64,000 bases of DNA from Bacteroidota bacterium (GTDB lineage Bacteria; Bacteroidota; Bacteroidia; Cytophagales; Cyclobacteriaceae). Shown here piece by piece: positions 18,401 to 27,280 of this stretch. The notes below the pieces were generated by a model. That model made no database searches, was not told the DNA's origin, and worked only from the letters and a program-made list of their open reading frames with translations. The first letter of the stretch is position 1, and the number at the start of each line of letters is the position of its first letter. Made by a program: the position numbers and the translations under genes. The stretch spans positions 1 through 64,000 of the forward strand of contig JACPVX010000037.1 in assembly GCA_016191555.1 (NCBI GenBank), written 5' to 3'.

Positions 18401-20282
18401 CCGTGTAGGAAGTTGTTGATGACGGATTGGCGATGGCAACTGACTTTTCTGGATTTTGAAAAGTAAGGCCTGTAGTTGGCGACCATGTATAAGTAGCCGC
18501 ACCAGTAACGCTGATAGTAGATGTAGTTATGCCTGAGCAAATTGGCGAAGATACGTTGGTCAATGAGAGTGTTGGGATGGTAGCGGGAGATACAACCGTA
18601 ACAGGAACTGTCTTGGTTAAAGTACAGCCAGTGGTCGCATCGGTACCTGTTGCGGTATATGTGGTTGTCACCGTGGGTGCGGCAACAACACTGGCGCCTA
18701 AACCATCAGATGGTGTAAGCCCTGTAGTAGGTGTCCATGAGTAATTCAGTGAAATAGGCGCAGAAACATTTAGGGTTATGTTCGAGGTTGAGCAGATCGT
18801 TGCCGGATTACTTACAACCAACGGATTGGTTGCAGCACTAAACGTTGCATTCAAACCGGAGCCACCAGCAAATTGAATTAATTGAAATTCTACTGTAGAG
18901 GCTGGCCCTAAAAACCCGGTCCATACATTGGTGTGAGCGTCACAACAACCATTGGTATGCCCGAAGACTAATGTGCCATCGATGAAAAGTCGCAGATAGT
19001 CATCATGTGTGGGCACATCAATTTGATAGTAGCCGCAAGTGAAGTTGGTTCGCTTAAAACTAATTGAAATGTTGCTTGCTCCCACTGGGCATCCGCTATA
19101 GGCAGTACCACTGGAAGTATTGGCAGTGCTGGGAGCGGTGCCACTCGCCCAGCGGTTGGCCGTATTGAAGCTTAAGTTTGTTTCTGTATAAGTTCCTAAA
19201 TAGGTGTTGCTAGAAATAGGGAAAGCGGTTCCAGAATATATATAGTTGTTCCACTCAGTTGTTCCAAAGACACTCGGGTTACCAGAAGAAGCGTTGATGG
19301 TAAGATTCGATCCATTGTTTGCACTGACAATAGACCCATTTGAACTAACCACTCGAATACGATAGCCTGTGCCTGCTGGGGCGTTGCCAATGTTAGCACT
19401 AATAGAACCAGAGTTGGATGCTGTTACTGTGCCAAGATCAGTGGGTGCGGCAAAACTTCCACTGGCATCAGAAAGTTGCGCTGTGAAAATGTTGCTGGCG
19501 GGAGTATTCGGAAAACCGCAACTGTTCTGAACGGTATAGTTCACAGTAAATGCTTGTCCTTGGCAAAAGGATGTTGCTCCCCCAGTGATAGTAGGAGTGT
19601 TGATTCCAAGGGCATTAATCGTCAGAGCCGAGGCATTAGTCGGGCTGTTAATGGCTGGATTGGACGCTGCGATACGGATGCGGTAACCGGATCCGGTTAC
19701 AGTGGAAGTGGGTAGAGTAACAGAGATGCTACCGGAAGTTGTTGAGCTGACAGAACCTATTGTAACGGGGCTTGCAAACGACCCGGCTGAATTGGACAAT
19801 AGTGCAGTGAATGTATTGCCGGAAAGAAAAACACAGCTGTTGGTTAGTGTATAGTTAACGGTAAAAGAAGCACCGGCACAAAAAGTTGTTCCGGTAAAAG
19901 TAGGGGCATTCAATCCAAGCGCATTTATAGTTAGGTTTGTTCCATTGTTAATTCCTGTTACGGCAGGAGTAGAGCTTACGACCCTGATACGATATTGAGT
20001 GCCTCCAGCTTGTGTAGCAGGAATAATGGCTGTAATTGTTCCCGCAGAGGTGGATGTCAGGGTACCGATAGTGGTACGCGTAGTGAAGCTACCAGTAGGA
20101 TCAGAGAGCTCAGCCGTGAAAACGTTTCCGGATGTAAAGCTTCCAGAAATGGTGTATGGAACATTCACCGTTGCCCCTGCACAAAAGGGCGAACCAGAAA
20201 TCGCGGAAGTATTGATACTTTGAGAAAACGAGTTTAAGGCAATAACTAAACTCAAAAGAGCGAGGAGTGGGGAACGAAACAT
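15408..20282 (-). CDS. large secreted T9SS protein (1624 aa) with repeated modules and C-terminal type A sorting domain
   Basis: Signal peptide; repeated Ig-like and ~140-aa modules; C-terminus IKIFPNPNTNGSAYINLNGSQCNGLSIINSVGQEV...GGVYIVKIVINQKLTTLKLIVQK. Confidence 0.95.
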   Translation of the reverse strand: MFRSPLLALLSLVIALNSFSQSINTSAISGSPFCAGATVNVPYTISGSFTSGNVFTAELSDPTGSFTTRTTIGTLTSTSAGTITAIIPATQAGGTQYRIRVVSSTPAVTGINNGTNLTINALGLNAPTFTGTTFCAGASFTVNYTLTNSCVFLSGNTFTALLSNSAGSFASPVTIGSVSSTTSGSISVTLPTSTVTGSGYRIRIAASNPAINSPTNASALTINALGINTPTITGGATSFCQGQAFTVNYTVQNSCGFPNTPASNIFTAQLSDASGSFAAPTDLGTVTASNSGSISANIGNAPAGTGYRIRVVSSNGSIVSANNGSNLTINASSGNPSVFGTTEWNNYIYSGTAFPISSNTYLGTYTETNLSFNTANRWASGTAPSTANTSSGTAYSGCPVGASNISISFKRTNFTCGYYQIDVPTHDDYLRLFIDGTLVFGHTNGCCDAHTNVWTGFLGPASTVEFQLIQFAGGSGLNATFSAATNPLVVSNPATICSTSNITLNVSAPISLNYSWTPTTGLTPSDGLGASVVAAPTVTTTYTATGTDATTGCTLTKTVPVTVVSPATIPTLSLTNVSSPICSGITTSTISVTGAATYTWSPTTGLTFQNPEKSVAIANPSSTTSYTVTGSTGCQTANINTTVTVQNVPVTPVPATDFGNGVWNAYCHNNTTLSNYYGYYTESGVSFNTTTKWGSSNGPTTTTGYVGCSFGSTNYSISFKRTNFTCGYYQIDIPFQDDFLTLLIDGVQVFQNNAYTPTLQSNIWTGFLGPTSTVEFRLVNNNGPGNLQVSITPSSNRPQTINSNITVCAGTNAALSATSAITGATYSWSVSPSDPTVTFAPSSTISNPFIQTTGATVGPTYTVTNTLTDAALTGCSVTKSLTLTVDPLPSTSVTPAAVTTSCPSAGITLTASGAANYTWSPSTGLSATSGFSVVATPTVTTTYTVVGSNNCSIGSATSTITVIPIPAYTTFPTGTWNVYGFNSQTLGTNYQGYYTENGSGPTGYSFNSTTRWTSGTAPSTANATNGNAWLGCTMSATNISMSAKRTGFACGMYQIDIPAHDDSFYLLINGVEVARHVGCCDAHTAVWTGVLNSNSTVELQMQQGAGGSYLAIGFTLIAQPAGTTLWLGGTSNDWFTASNWCNGIPTSTTDALIPVAGPQNMPVINNTAAVTRSLTINPAIPAVTGTITSPAIAAASLTSNSFNLDVNGNWTNNGTFTANAGSVSFVGSGSNSTISTNGTQSFNNLIINKTNGVTFSSGINQISGTMTFTNGVVTQNATLRILNGASVASVSNTSYVDGPVTKVGNSAFTFPLGRANLYRPISISAPAVATDSYTAQYFNVNPNGTYPNASRASTIDHVSGAEYWMLNQTSGTSSVNVTLSWGSNSGVVDNLSRLRVAAWNGSQWTDQGNGGTTGSFASGTIINSAPTSIFGPFTLSSTSPFSNALPVELTSFNCALTSSGFVSLTWTTASEKNSDYFELQRSDDSQTFKTIGRVKSAGTTILETNYSFEDKFSPIGYAYYRLKQVDFDGTATYSKPCSVEGASENNAIKIFPNPNTNGSAYINLNGSQCNGLSIINSVGQEVNCNYTIEPSRVVINTQWLAGGVYIVKIVINQKLTTLKLIVQK

Positions 20283-20469
20283 GTGAAGCGCTATAGATTA
20301 ATCTACAAAGATACGGTTCGTTCCAAATGCTTAACCAAGGTTCAAGAAAAAAATGTAGGTCCAATTATACAATAACATTTCAATCGTTTGCAGCTTATAA
20401 AATGTCCATTATAAATAAAGTCGGTAAGCCCTAAACATGAACAAATCTTAGTTACTTGAACATACAAAA

Positions 20470-21453
20470 ATGAGTGAAGCATTAGATATACTAATCATAG
20501 GCGCTGGCCCCATTGGTTTAGCCTGCGGCATAGGAGCAAAGAAAGTCGGCCTAACATACCGTATTGTCGACAAGGGTGTGTTGGTGAACTCGCTGTATCA
20601 CTATCCCAACAATATGACGTTTTTCTCAACTTCCGAAAAGTTAGAGATTGGTGAGGTGCCGTTTATTTCAAACAATGCCAAGCCCACCCGATCAGAAGCG
20701 CTTGAGTATTACAGACGTGTTTGCACAAGCTGGAAACTGAATGTGCAACTCTACGAAAAAGTAGAAACCATAAATAAAGAAGACAACGCATTTAAAATTG
20801 TTACTTCGAAAAATCAATACTACACGCGCAAAGTCATTCTGGCATTGGGATTTTATGATCTTCCCTTTTTGTTGAACGTGCCAGGCGAAGATCTTCCGAA
20901 GGTGAAGCATTATTACGATGAGCCGCATCCATACTTCGCACAAAAGATTGTCGTTATTGGATCAGCCAACTCGGCCGTAGATGTGGCATTGGAAACGTGG
21001 CGAAAAGGTGCTGATGTAACGATGGTCATCCGCGAGCCTTCCATTGGAGAAAATGTAAAGTATTGGGCCCGCCCTGATATTGAAAACCGAATCAAAGAAG
21101 GGTCTATTAAAGCACACTTCAGTTCGGAAGTAGTGCGAATCCTTCCCACGCAAGTGGAAATAAAAACACCTACCGCAAATGTGGTGATTGAAAATGATTT
21201 TGTGCTGGCGATGACGGGCTACCAACCGCCATTTGATTTTATGAAAACGGCCGGAGTACAATTTGCAAACGATGAACACCACACACCCATCTACAATGAA
21301 CAAACCATGGAGTGCAATGTGCCGGGTATGTATTTGGCAGGGGTAGTTTGTGGAGGACTCAAAACCAACAAATGGTTTATTGAAAACTCACGCGTTCATG
21401 CGGAAATGATTATCCGACATATTAAAGAACAAGACTCAAAGGGAAAAAGATAA
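20470..21453 (+). CDS. ypdA: YpdA-family putative bacillithiol disulfide reductase
   Basis: DILIIGAGPIGLACGIGAKKVGLTYRIVDKGVLVNSLYHYPNNMTFFSTSEKLEIGEVPF; IVVIGSANSAVDVALETWRKGADVT; GMYLAGVVCGGLKTNKWFIENSRVH. Confidence 0.92.
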   Translation: MSEALDILIIGAGPIGLACGIGAKKVGLTYRIVDKGVLVNSLYHYPNNMTFFSTSEKLEIGEVPFISNNAKPTRSEALEYYRRVCTSWKLNVQLYEKVETINKEDNAFKIVTSKNQYYTRKVILALGFYDLPFLLNVPGEDLPKVKHYYDEPHPYFAQKIVVIGSANSAVDVALETWRKGADVTMVIREPSIGENVKYWARPDIENRIKEGSIKAHFSSEVVRILPTQVEIKTPTANVVIENDFVLAMTGYQPPFDFMKTAGVQFANDEHHTPIYNEQTMECNVPGMYLAGVVCGGLKTNKWFIENSRVHAEMIIRHIKEQDSKGKR

Positions 21454-23454
21454 TCCCACGAAATAATTGCGCTTCGCGGCAGCATTGAAAAACCGATTTC
21501 CGGCAGCGTTCAAATCATTTCCCAAACTGTAGTTTTGGTCGAGCAAATTATCGGCACCTACCCAAATGTTGATGCGTTGTTTGCCCGCAATGCTTGTTGA
21601 GTAGTCAAGCTTTGTGCCAAGCAACAGATAGTCAGAAGCATAATTCGCATTCGAATCATTGAGTGGAATTCGATCGGTGTAATGAAGAGTGCCGTGAAAA
21701 GTAAATGATTTTCCTAAGCCCAAGTCAACGCCTCCGGTGAAAATAGTAGGAGGAACCCCAGTCAACTGTTTTCCTGAAAAATCGACACCATTTTTATTGT
21801 AACGCCTAAACCGATATTCATTCCATGTAAAACCGCTCCACCATTTCATTGAGCGAATCAACGACTGTCGATTTGAAAACGGAGTCCATGCGAGTGTAAC
21901 TTCAGCTCCCTTTTGATCGGTGCTGCCGGAGTTGATAAAATAGTCGGCATTGTTGAGCCGCTGCACAACAATGGTTTGATCAAGCGCAAAATAGTAGAGA
22001 GCAACTTCGTACGAAAAGCGTCCGGAACTTCCTTTAGCACCTACTTCATAGTTCAATCCGGTTTCTGCCTGAAGCGAATCGTTGAAGTTGTTTGTGGAGG
22101 GACGAACTTCTGCAGCAGTAGGAGGTGAGAACCCTTTGCTGACTGATCCATAAGCGGATAAATGTCTATTCCATTTTTTTAAGATTGCCAAGCGTGGTGA
22201 AAAAGCAGGATTAAATCCTCGTTGTTGTTGGATGTTTGGTTGAATTGAAAGCCGATTGAATTTGTAATCGATAAAGGAATAGCTCGAACCAACCGTAATC
22301 GAATAATTCTTGGGCAGCTCTATTTCCACTTGACTAAATCCAATCAACAATCGCGAGTCGATTTCATCTTCCGCTTGCAAGTTGCCGCTGTTGCCCTGCA
22401 CATTGTCATAGTTGCGAATGGGCGAGTGAAAAAATTGTGCCTCTCCGCCAAATGTCAATTTACCTTTGATGGAACCGGTGCTGAAACTGTAATGAGTTTC
22501 AACGCGACCTCCCGCGTTCTCTTCTTTCCGTATTTCGTAATTGAGAAAAGTAGGATTCACAAAATCCGTAAAAGATCTATATGCACCAATTTGTATTGAC
22601 CATTGATCATTCCATTGATGATCATAAGATAGACCACCAAAAAAAGTTTTGTTGTAGACAGCTGCTTTATTGCTTGCCGCATTGGCTCGCGCTTGCGCGG
22701 GATTGGCTTCGAATTGCACTTGCGTGAGACCGCCCGGAGTTTGATAAAACAAATCAGTGTAAAACAAACTAGATGAAAGCACTCCGTGATCTCCAATAGC
22801 ATGTTGTAATTGCAATGAAAACGCATTGCGGTTGATGCTACTGTTCTGTCGGTAGCCTTCGCTTTGTTGATGCGCATAGGTAAAAGCTACTTTGGTTTTG
22901 TCGATAGAGCCTTGTGCCACCGCCTGCAAGTTGAACAAGCCATAACTTCCGCTGGTAGAGCGGATAGAAACCTGATTTTCCTTTCCTGACCATCCGTTCA
23001 GCAAAATCACACCACCCGTGCCGGCTCCATACAAACTGCCGGAAGGCCCTTTGAGGATTTCAATTTTTTTGATGGATGCATTGTCCAACAAATTGAGATA
23101 TGTGTTGCCACCGCCATCGGTGAGGGGCAAACCGTTCCAGTAGAATTTAACATTGCGAATGCCGAAGGGTGCTCGTAGCGAGCTTCCGCGAATGGCTATG
23201 CGGTAACTGCCGGGAGAACGTTCTTCCATACGCACACCGGCAATGGTATTGAAAGCACTTACCAATGATTGGTTGTTGAATCGCTGAAGTTGTATACTAT
23301 CTACTACTGCAATAGACGCAGGCACGAGTGTGACAGACTTATTAGCCGCGTAGCTTTTAACAATCACTTCCGAAAGTAGCCGCGTTGAATCAAATGATTG
23401 AGAGAATGCAGACCATCCGCTGAGAGTGAAACAAAGTAAATAGAGCCACCGCAT
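21436..23454 (-). CDS. TonB-dependent outer-membrane receptor
   Basis: Plug domain (VSAFNTIAGVRMEERSPGSYRIAIRGSSLRAPFGIRNVKFYWNGLPLTDGGGNTYLNLLD...IEILKGPSGSLYGAGTGGVILL) and C-terminal barrel ending RNYFVGLSFSL. Confidence 0.95.
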   Translation of the reverse strand: MRWLYLLCFTLSGWSAFSQSFDSTRLLSEVIVKSYAANKSVTLVPASIAVVDSIQLQRFNNQSLVSAFNTIAGVRMEERSPGSYRIAIRGSSLRAPFGIRNVKFYWNGLPLTDGGGNTYLNLLDNASIKKIEILKGPSGSLYGAGTGGVILLNGWSGKENQVSIRSTSGSYGLFNLQAVAQGSIDKTKVAFTYAHQQSEGYRQNSSINRNAFSLQLQHAIGDHGVLSSSLFYTDLFYQTPGGLTQVQFEANPAQARANAASNKAAVYNKTFFGGLSYDHQWNDQWSIQIGAYRSFTDFVNPTFLNYEIRKEENAGGRVETHYSFSTGSIKGKLTFGGEAQFFHSPIRNYDNVQGNSGNLQAEDEIDSRLLIGFSQVEIELPKNYSITVGSSYSFIDYKFNRLSIQPNIQQQRGFNPAFSPRLAILKKWNRHLSAYGSVSKGFSPPTAAEVRPSTNNFNDSLQAETGLNYEVGAKGSSGRFSYEVALYYFALDQTIVVQRLNNADYFINSGSTDQKGAEVTLAWTPFSNRQSLIRSMKWWSGFTWNEYRFRRYNKNGVDFSGKQLTGVPPTIFTGGVDLGLGKSFTFHGTLHYTDRIPLNDSNANYASDYLLLGTKLDYSTSIAGKQRINIWVGADNLLDQNYSLGNDLNAAGNRFFNAAAKRNYFVGLSFSL

Positions 23455-24671
23455 TAGTATTCGGCCAATACTTCGTCCAGACTTTTTGCGCTATCAAAAT
23501 AACTAACCAGTTTCAGCATCACCTCATCAACCAATGTATCCGGACAAGAAGCGCCACTCGTAAGAATTATTTTTAACGGAGATTTTTCCGGAAGGAATTG
23601 ATAGGTGGTGAGAAGCTCTTTGCGAGCATAATTGAAATGCTGAATTTGTTCTCGAGATTTAATTTCCTCTGCCGAATGAATGAAATACGTTTTAAACTGG
23701 CGCTCGCACAGCTCTACAATATGCGATGTGTTTGAGCTGTTGTAGCCACCGACTACAATTGCCAGATCCGCATCAGTCTTCAACAACTCATACGTGGCAT
23801 CTTGGTTGTCATTGGTAGCGTAGCAAAGCGTGTCGCGCGTGTCGGCAAAATGATTTTTGATTTCACTTTCTCCATAGCGAGTGATCATAATTTGTTTGAA
23901 GAAATCGGCAATGGCTTGTGTCTCGGTGGCCAGCATTGTAGTTTGGTTTACTACACCAACACGCTGCAAGTGAATAGCCGGATCAAAACCATCAGAAAAC
24001 TTTCCTCGGAATTCTTCAAAAAACCCATCGCTGGTTTTGCTACCGGCAATGTAGTTACTTAACCGAATGGCATCATCCATGTCGCGCACAATCACCGAGT
24101 GCCCCTGCCCGGCACTGTGTGAAAATGTAGCGCGTGTTTCTTCGTGCTTGGGTTTGCCATGAATGATGACTGTATAATTTTCCTGACCTAATTTTTCCGC
24201 CCGATTCCAGACCTTCTCTACAAAAGGACAAGTGGTGTTGTACTTCTGCACATCGACACCTTTATCGATCAGCAGTTTTTCAATTTCAAGCGTAGTGCCA
24301 AATGCGGGGATTATAACCACATCACCGGCATGGACGTCTTCCCAAGGAATAAAGTGCGAGCCATCTGTATCCATAATGAAGCGAATGCCCCTGCTTTGTA
24401 AGTCTTTGTTTACTTCCTGATTGTGGATCATCTGACTAAGCAGATATACATTCTTGTCTGGATTCTCTTCCAGCGCCCGATAGCTGATCTCGATGGCGTT
24501 TTCGACCCCATAGCAAAAACCAAAATGACGCGCGATAAAAAATTGAACAGGGCCAAAATCCAACAAAGCGGGAGAGAAGTCTTGCTTACGCAGATCTTTT
24601 TTTCTGCGCGCTTCTTTTACCCTGCCGGTGATGGAAGAGCGGTAATAGGTAGGTATGTCGAACTTTTTGAT
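23454..24671 (-). CDS. ispH: 4-hydroxy-3-methylbut-2-enyl diphosphate reductase IspH; start uncertain
   Basis: VQFFIARHFGFCYGVENAIEISYRALEENP; TTCPFVEKVWNRAEKLGQ; LTSGASCPDTLVDEVMLKL. ORF caller starts at TTG 24566, but the frame stays open to 24671 and encodes KKFDIPTYYRSSITGRVKEARRKKDLRKQDFSPALLDFGP. Confidence 0.93.
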   Translation of the reverse strand: MKKFDIPTYYRSSITGRVKEARRKKDLRKQDFSPALLDFGPVQFFIARHFGFCYGVENAIEISYRALEENPDKNVYLLSQMIHNQEVNKDLQSRGIRFIMDTDGSHFIPWEDVHAGDVVIIPAFGTTLEIEKLLIDKGVDVQKYNTTCPFVEKVWNRAEKLGQENYTVIIHGKPKHEETRATFSHSAGQGHSVIVRDMDDAIRLSNYIAGSKTSDGFFEEFRGKFSDGFDPAIHLQRVGVVNQTTMLATETQAIADFFKQIMITRYGESEIKNHFADTRDTLCYATNDNQDATYELLKTDADLAIVVGGYNSSNTSHIVELCERQFKTYFIHSAEEIKSREQIQHFNYARKELLTTYQFLPEKSPLKIILTSGASCPDTLVDEVMLKLVSYFDSAKSLDEVLAEY

Positions 24672-24722
24672 AACCGTTTCTTTTTAAAACAACATTCAAA
24701 AGTAGTTTGTTTGGATGGGTAT

Positions 24723-24757
24723 AAAAAAGCCCCGCATTTCTGCGAGGCTCTTTTTTT
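24723..24757 (-). terminator. Rho-independent terminator downstream of the 57-aa ORF
   Basis: Minus strand AGCCTCGCA-GAAA-TGCGGGGCT-TTTTTT. Confidence 0.75.
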
Positions 24758-24929
24758 ATGCTGCCTTACTCAGCTTGTCTTCTTTGATCTTGGCCGTTCG
24801 CACCTCTTTCGACTCGAGGTCATAGGATTTCACCTGAATCCAATTGTTTTTAATGTACTTCAATACCTCCATCACTTTTCCGTCAATCTTGCTACGAACT
24901 CGTTCGCCTTTCTTAAATAACCTTCTCAT
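24756..24929 (-). CDS. small uncharacterised protein, 57 aa (below the ORF-track cutoff)
   Basis: Translation MRRLFKKGERVRSKIDGKVMEVLKYIKNNWIQVKSYDLESKEVRTAKIKEDKLSKAA*; the stop is followed directly by a terminator on the same strand. Confidence 0.75.
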   Translation of the reverse strand: MRRLFKKGERVRSKIDGKVMEVLKYIKNNWIQVKSYDLESKEVRTAKIKEDKLSKAA

Positions 24930-24946
24930 AATTAAGCTGGTTTAGT

Positions 24947-26458
24947 TTACATTCTCAGTGCATATATATACTCCCGCAGATAGTCAGGGTAAACACCTTC
25001 AAAAGTGATCAAATCACCCGACTTTTTCTTTTTCAAGATAGCATTCACTTCGCTCACCGATTTTACCACTACGTTATCAATTCGTGTAATAATAAACCCC
25101 TCGCGCATATCAGTGTATTTTCCGACTTTACCGTTTTCCAATGACTTTACTTTCACGCCATTTTCCAAATCAAGTCGGCTTAAAGCCTTACTGTTAATAT
25201 CTTCTAATTGCAACCCCAACATTGCTACACCTTCTCGCTCTTCCCGCTTGACGGTTCCCACTTTTCCTTCTTTATTTTTTAGCACCACCGGCACAATGAC
25301 AGATTTCCCTTTCCGGTCAATTGTCATCGAAATTTTATCGCCCGGTCTTTTACGACCAATGTATTCGATCAGCGCGCTGCTGGATTTAATAGGCGTTTCA
25401 TCAATTTTTACCACCACATCGCCTTCTTTCACACCGGCATCTTTAGCGGCACTCTTGCCTTCTTCGGCAAAGCCTGAGATATAAGCACCTTCATTCACCG
25501 AAAGGTCAAATTCTTTTTTAAGATCGCTGGTAACATTACCCACCTGTACGCCTAACCACCCGCGTTGCACGGTGCCAAACGCCAGCAAGTCTTCCACAAT
25601 TTTACTGACGATGTTGGAAGGCACAGCAAAACCATAACCTGCATACGAACCGGTGTTGCTGGCAATGGCGGTATTGATTCCCAGAAGACCACCGTCCAAA
25701 TTCACTAAGGCACCACCACTGTTTCCTGGATTGATAGCCGCATCGGTTTGAATGAAAGACTCAATGGCGCTGCTGGCTTGCTGCCCGTTCTGTACTGCAG
25801 GATTATTGGAATTGATAATGTTAATATTTCTTCCCTTCGCACTGATGATTCCCGCAGTGACCGTGCTGTTCAAGTTGAAAGGATTTCCGACCGCCAACAC
25901 CCACTCACCCACACGTGATTTATCCGAATCTACGAAGGAAAGAAAAGGTAGGTCTTTTTGATTTACTTTAATAACAGCCAAGTCTGTATCAGGATCTGTG
26001 CCGATTACTTCAGCTTTAAAAGAACGGTTGTCGCTAAGGGTAACTTCTACGATATCGGCATCTTTTACCACGTGATTGTTCGTTACGATATAGCCATCTG
26101 CATTGATGATTACACCGGAGCCTGTACTTTGTGACGGCCCTCTTTCCGCGGGGCCGTTCGGCCCGAAGAAAAAGCGGAAGGGATCATCGGCATTGCGCTC
26201 ACGCGCTATGGCATTGCCTGTTTGCGATGATTTAATGTGAACAACTGCCTGAGTTACTTTTTCGGCTGTGCCCGCGAAGTCCAAGGCAACGGCTTCGCCC
26301 TTTTCATTCATGCGATATGCCACTTGCGAAGTCGGCAATCCGCTCACGTGTTCTATTTTTACATTTTGCCCGGATTGATTACCGAGCCAGTAGTTGGCTG
26401 CCAAGGTAATGAAGCTTCCCAAAATAGCAGCCAGTAATAATGAACTGAATCGTTTCAT
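24947..26458 (-). CDS. Do/HtrA family serine protease with PDZ domains
   Basis: SGVIINADGYIVTNNHVVKDAD; DPDTDLAVIKV; INPGNSGGALVNLDG; PDZ AAKDAGVKEGDVVVKIDETPI. Confidence 0.96.
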   Translation of the reverse strand: MKRFSSLLLAAILGSFITLAANYWLGNQSGQNVKIEHVSGLPTSQVAYRMNEKGEAVALDFAGTAEKVTQAVVHIKSSQTGNAIARERNADDPFRFFFGPNGPAERGPSQSTGSGVIINADGYIVTNNHVVKDADIVEVTLSDNRSFKAEVIGTDPDTDLAVIKVNQKDLPFLSFVDSDKSRVGEWVLAVGNPFNLNSTVTAGIISAKGRNINIINSNNPAVQNGQQASSAIESFIQTDAAINPGNSGGALVNLDGGLLGINTAIASNTGSYAGYGFAVPSNIVSKIVEDLLAFGTVQRGWLGVQVGNVTSDLKKEFDLSVNEGAYISGFAEEGKSAAKDAGVKEGDVVVKIDETPIKSSSALIEYIGRKRPGDKISMTIDRKGKSVIVPVVLKNKEGKVGTVKREEREGVAMLGLQLEDINSKALSRLDLENGVKVKSLENGKVGKYTDMREGFIITRIDNVVVKSVSEVNAILKKKKSGDLITFEGVYPDYLREYIYALRM

Positions 26459-26617
26459 AAGTACTGTAGATTTTTAGATTGATAATTTTTCCGCGAAGAG
26501 AGATGATCCTCTCGATTAAAAAGTTGAATGAATTTCAAATTTTTTTCACATAGCCGAAAGCTCCTTTCTTTACAGATAGACTAACAACGTTCGCACGTTT
26601 AAAAAAGTTTAGTAAAA

Positions 26618-27232
26618 CTATTTCTTCACCAGCTCCCCGTTTTTGTATTCGTATTCAATGGAGAGTTTGCCGTCTTGATCATACCACTTGGAAACCCCAT
26701 CGCGCACACCATTTTTGTAATTACCTTCTTCCATTACTCGGAGATTATCGTAATAGATTTTTACTGTGCCTTCAATTTTTCCATAGCGGTAGATGCGCTC
26801 TTCTTTCAGATTAGAAAAATTGTATTCTTTATAATCGCCATGCCGCAAACCCTTGTGGTAGTAAAAGCGCTTGGTCATCTGGCCGCTGTTGTTCAACTCC
26901 ATGTACAAGCCTTCTTTTTCGCCGTTCACGTATGAGGTGACGGTTTTAACGAGCCCATTGGTGTAGTATTCTGTCCACACGCCTTCTCTTTTTCCGTTCA
27001 CATAGGTGCCATCGGCAGATTTAGAGCCACCATCTACTGATAGAAAAACACGCGTCATGCCACTATCATCAGCAAACTCTTCTTTTACAGCATTGGCTGG
27101 AATACCCCCAGCGTCATCTGTACTTGTTGTTGTTGCAGCATTTTGGTTGGGTTCTTTCGCTCCACTATTGCAAGCGAAAACGATAAGAGATAAAGCAATC
27201 CATCGAATCATAGTAAAAAATTTTGTGGCCAA
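26618..27232 (-). CDS. MORN-like repeat lipoprotein (YwqK-type)
   Basis: Lipobox IVFACNSG; repeats GTYVNGKREGVWTEYYTNG, SYVNGEKEGLYMELNNSG, YKNGVRDGVSKWYDQDGK. Confidence 0.85.
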   Translation of the reverse strand: MATKFFTMIRWIALSLIVFACNSGAKEPNQNAATTTSTDDAGGIPANAVKEEFADDSGMTRVFLSVDGGSKSADGTYVNGKREGVWTEYYTNGLVKTVTSYVNGEKEGLYMELNNSGQMTKRFYYHKGLRHGDYKEYNFSNLKEERIYRYGKIEGTVKIYYDNLRVMEEGNYKNGVRDGVSKWYDQDGKLSIEYEYKNGELVKK

Positions 27233-27280
27233 ATATATTAACTAACTTTACTTTTCGTCAAGAGGCAACCGGCAAGCAAA

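Noticed and set aside
15620-20237. Many plus-strand ORFs opposite the T9SS gene
   Set aside because: Shadow ORFs of a Ser/Thr/Gly-rich repetitive minus-strand CDS; no coherent domains or starts.
26618-27232. YwqK-type naming as a toxin-antitoxin component
   Set aside because: MORN-like lipoprotein; the antitoxin label is a historical annotation and no toxin is adjacent.
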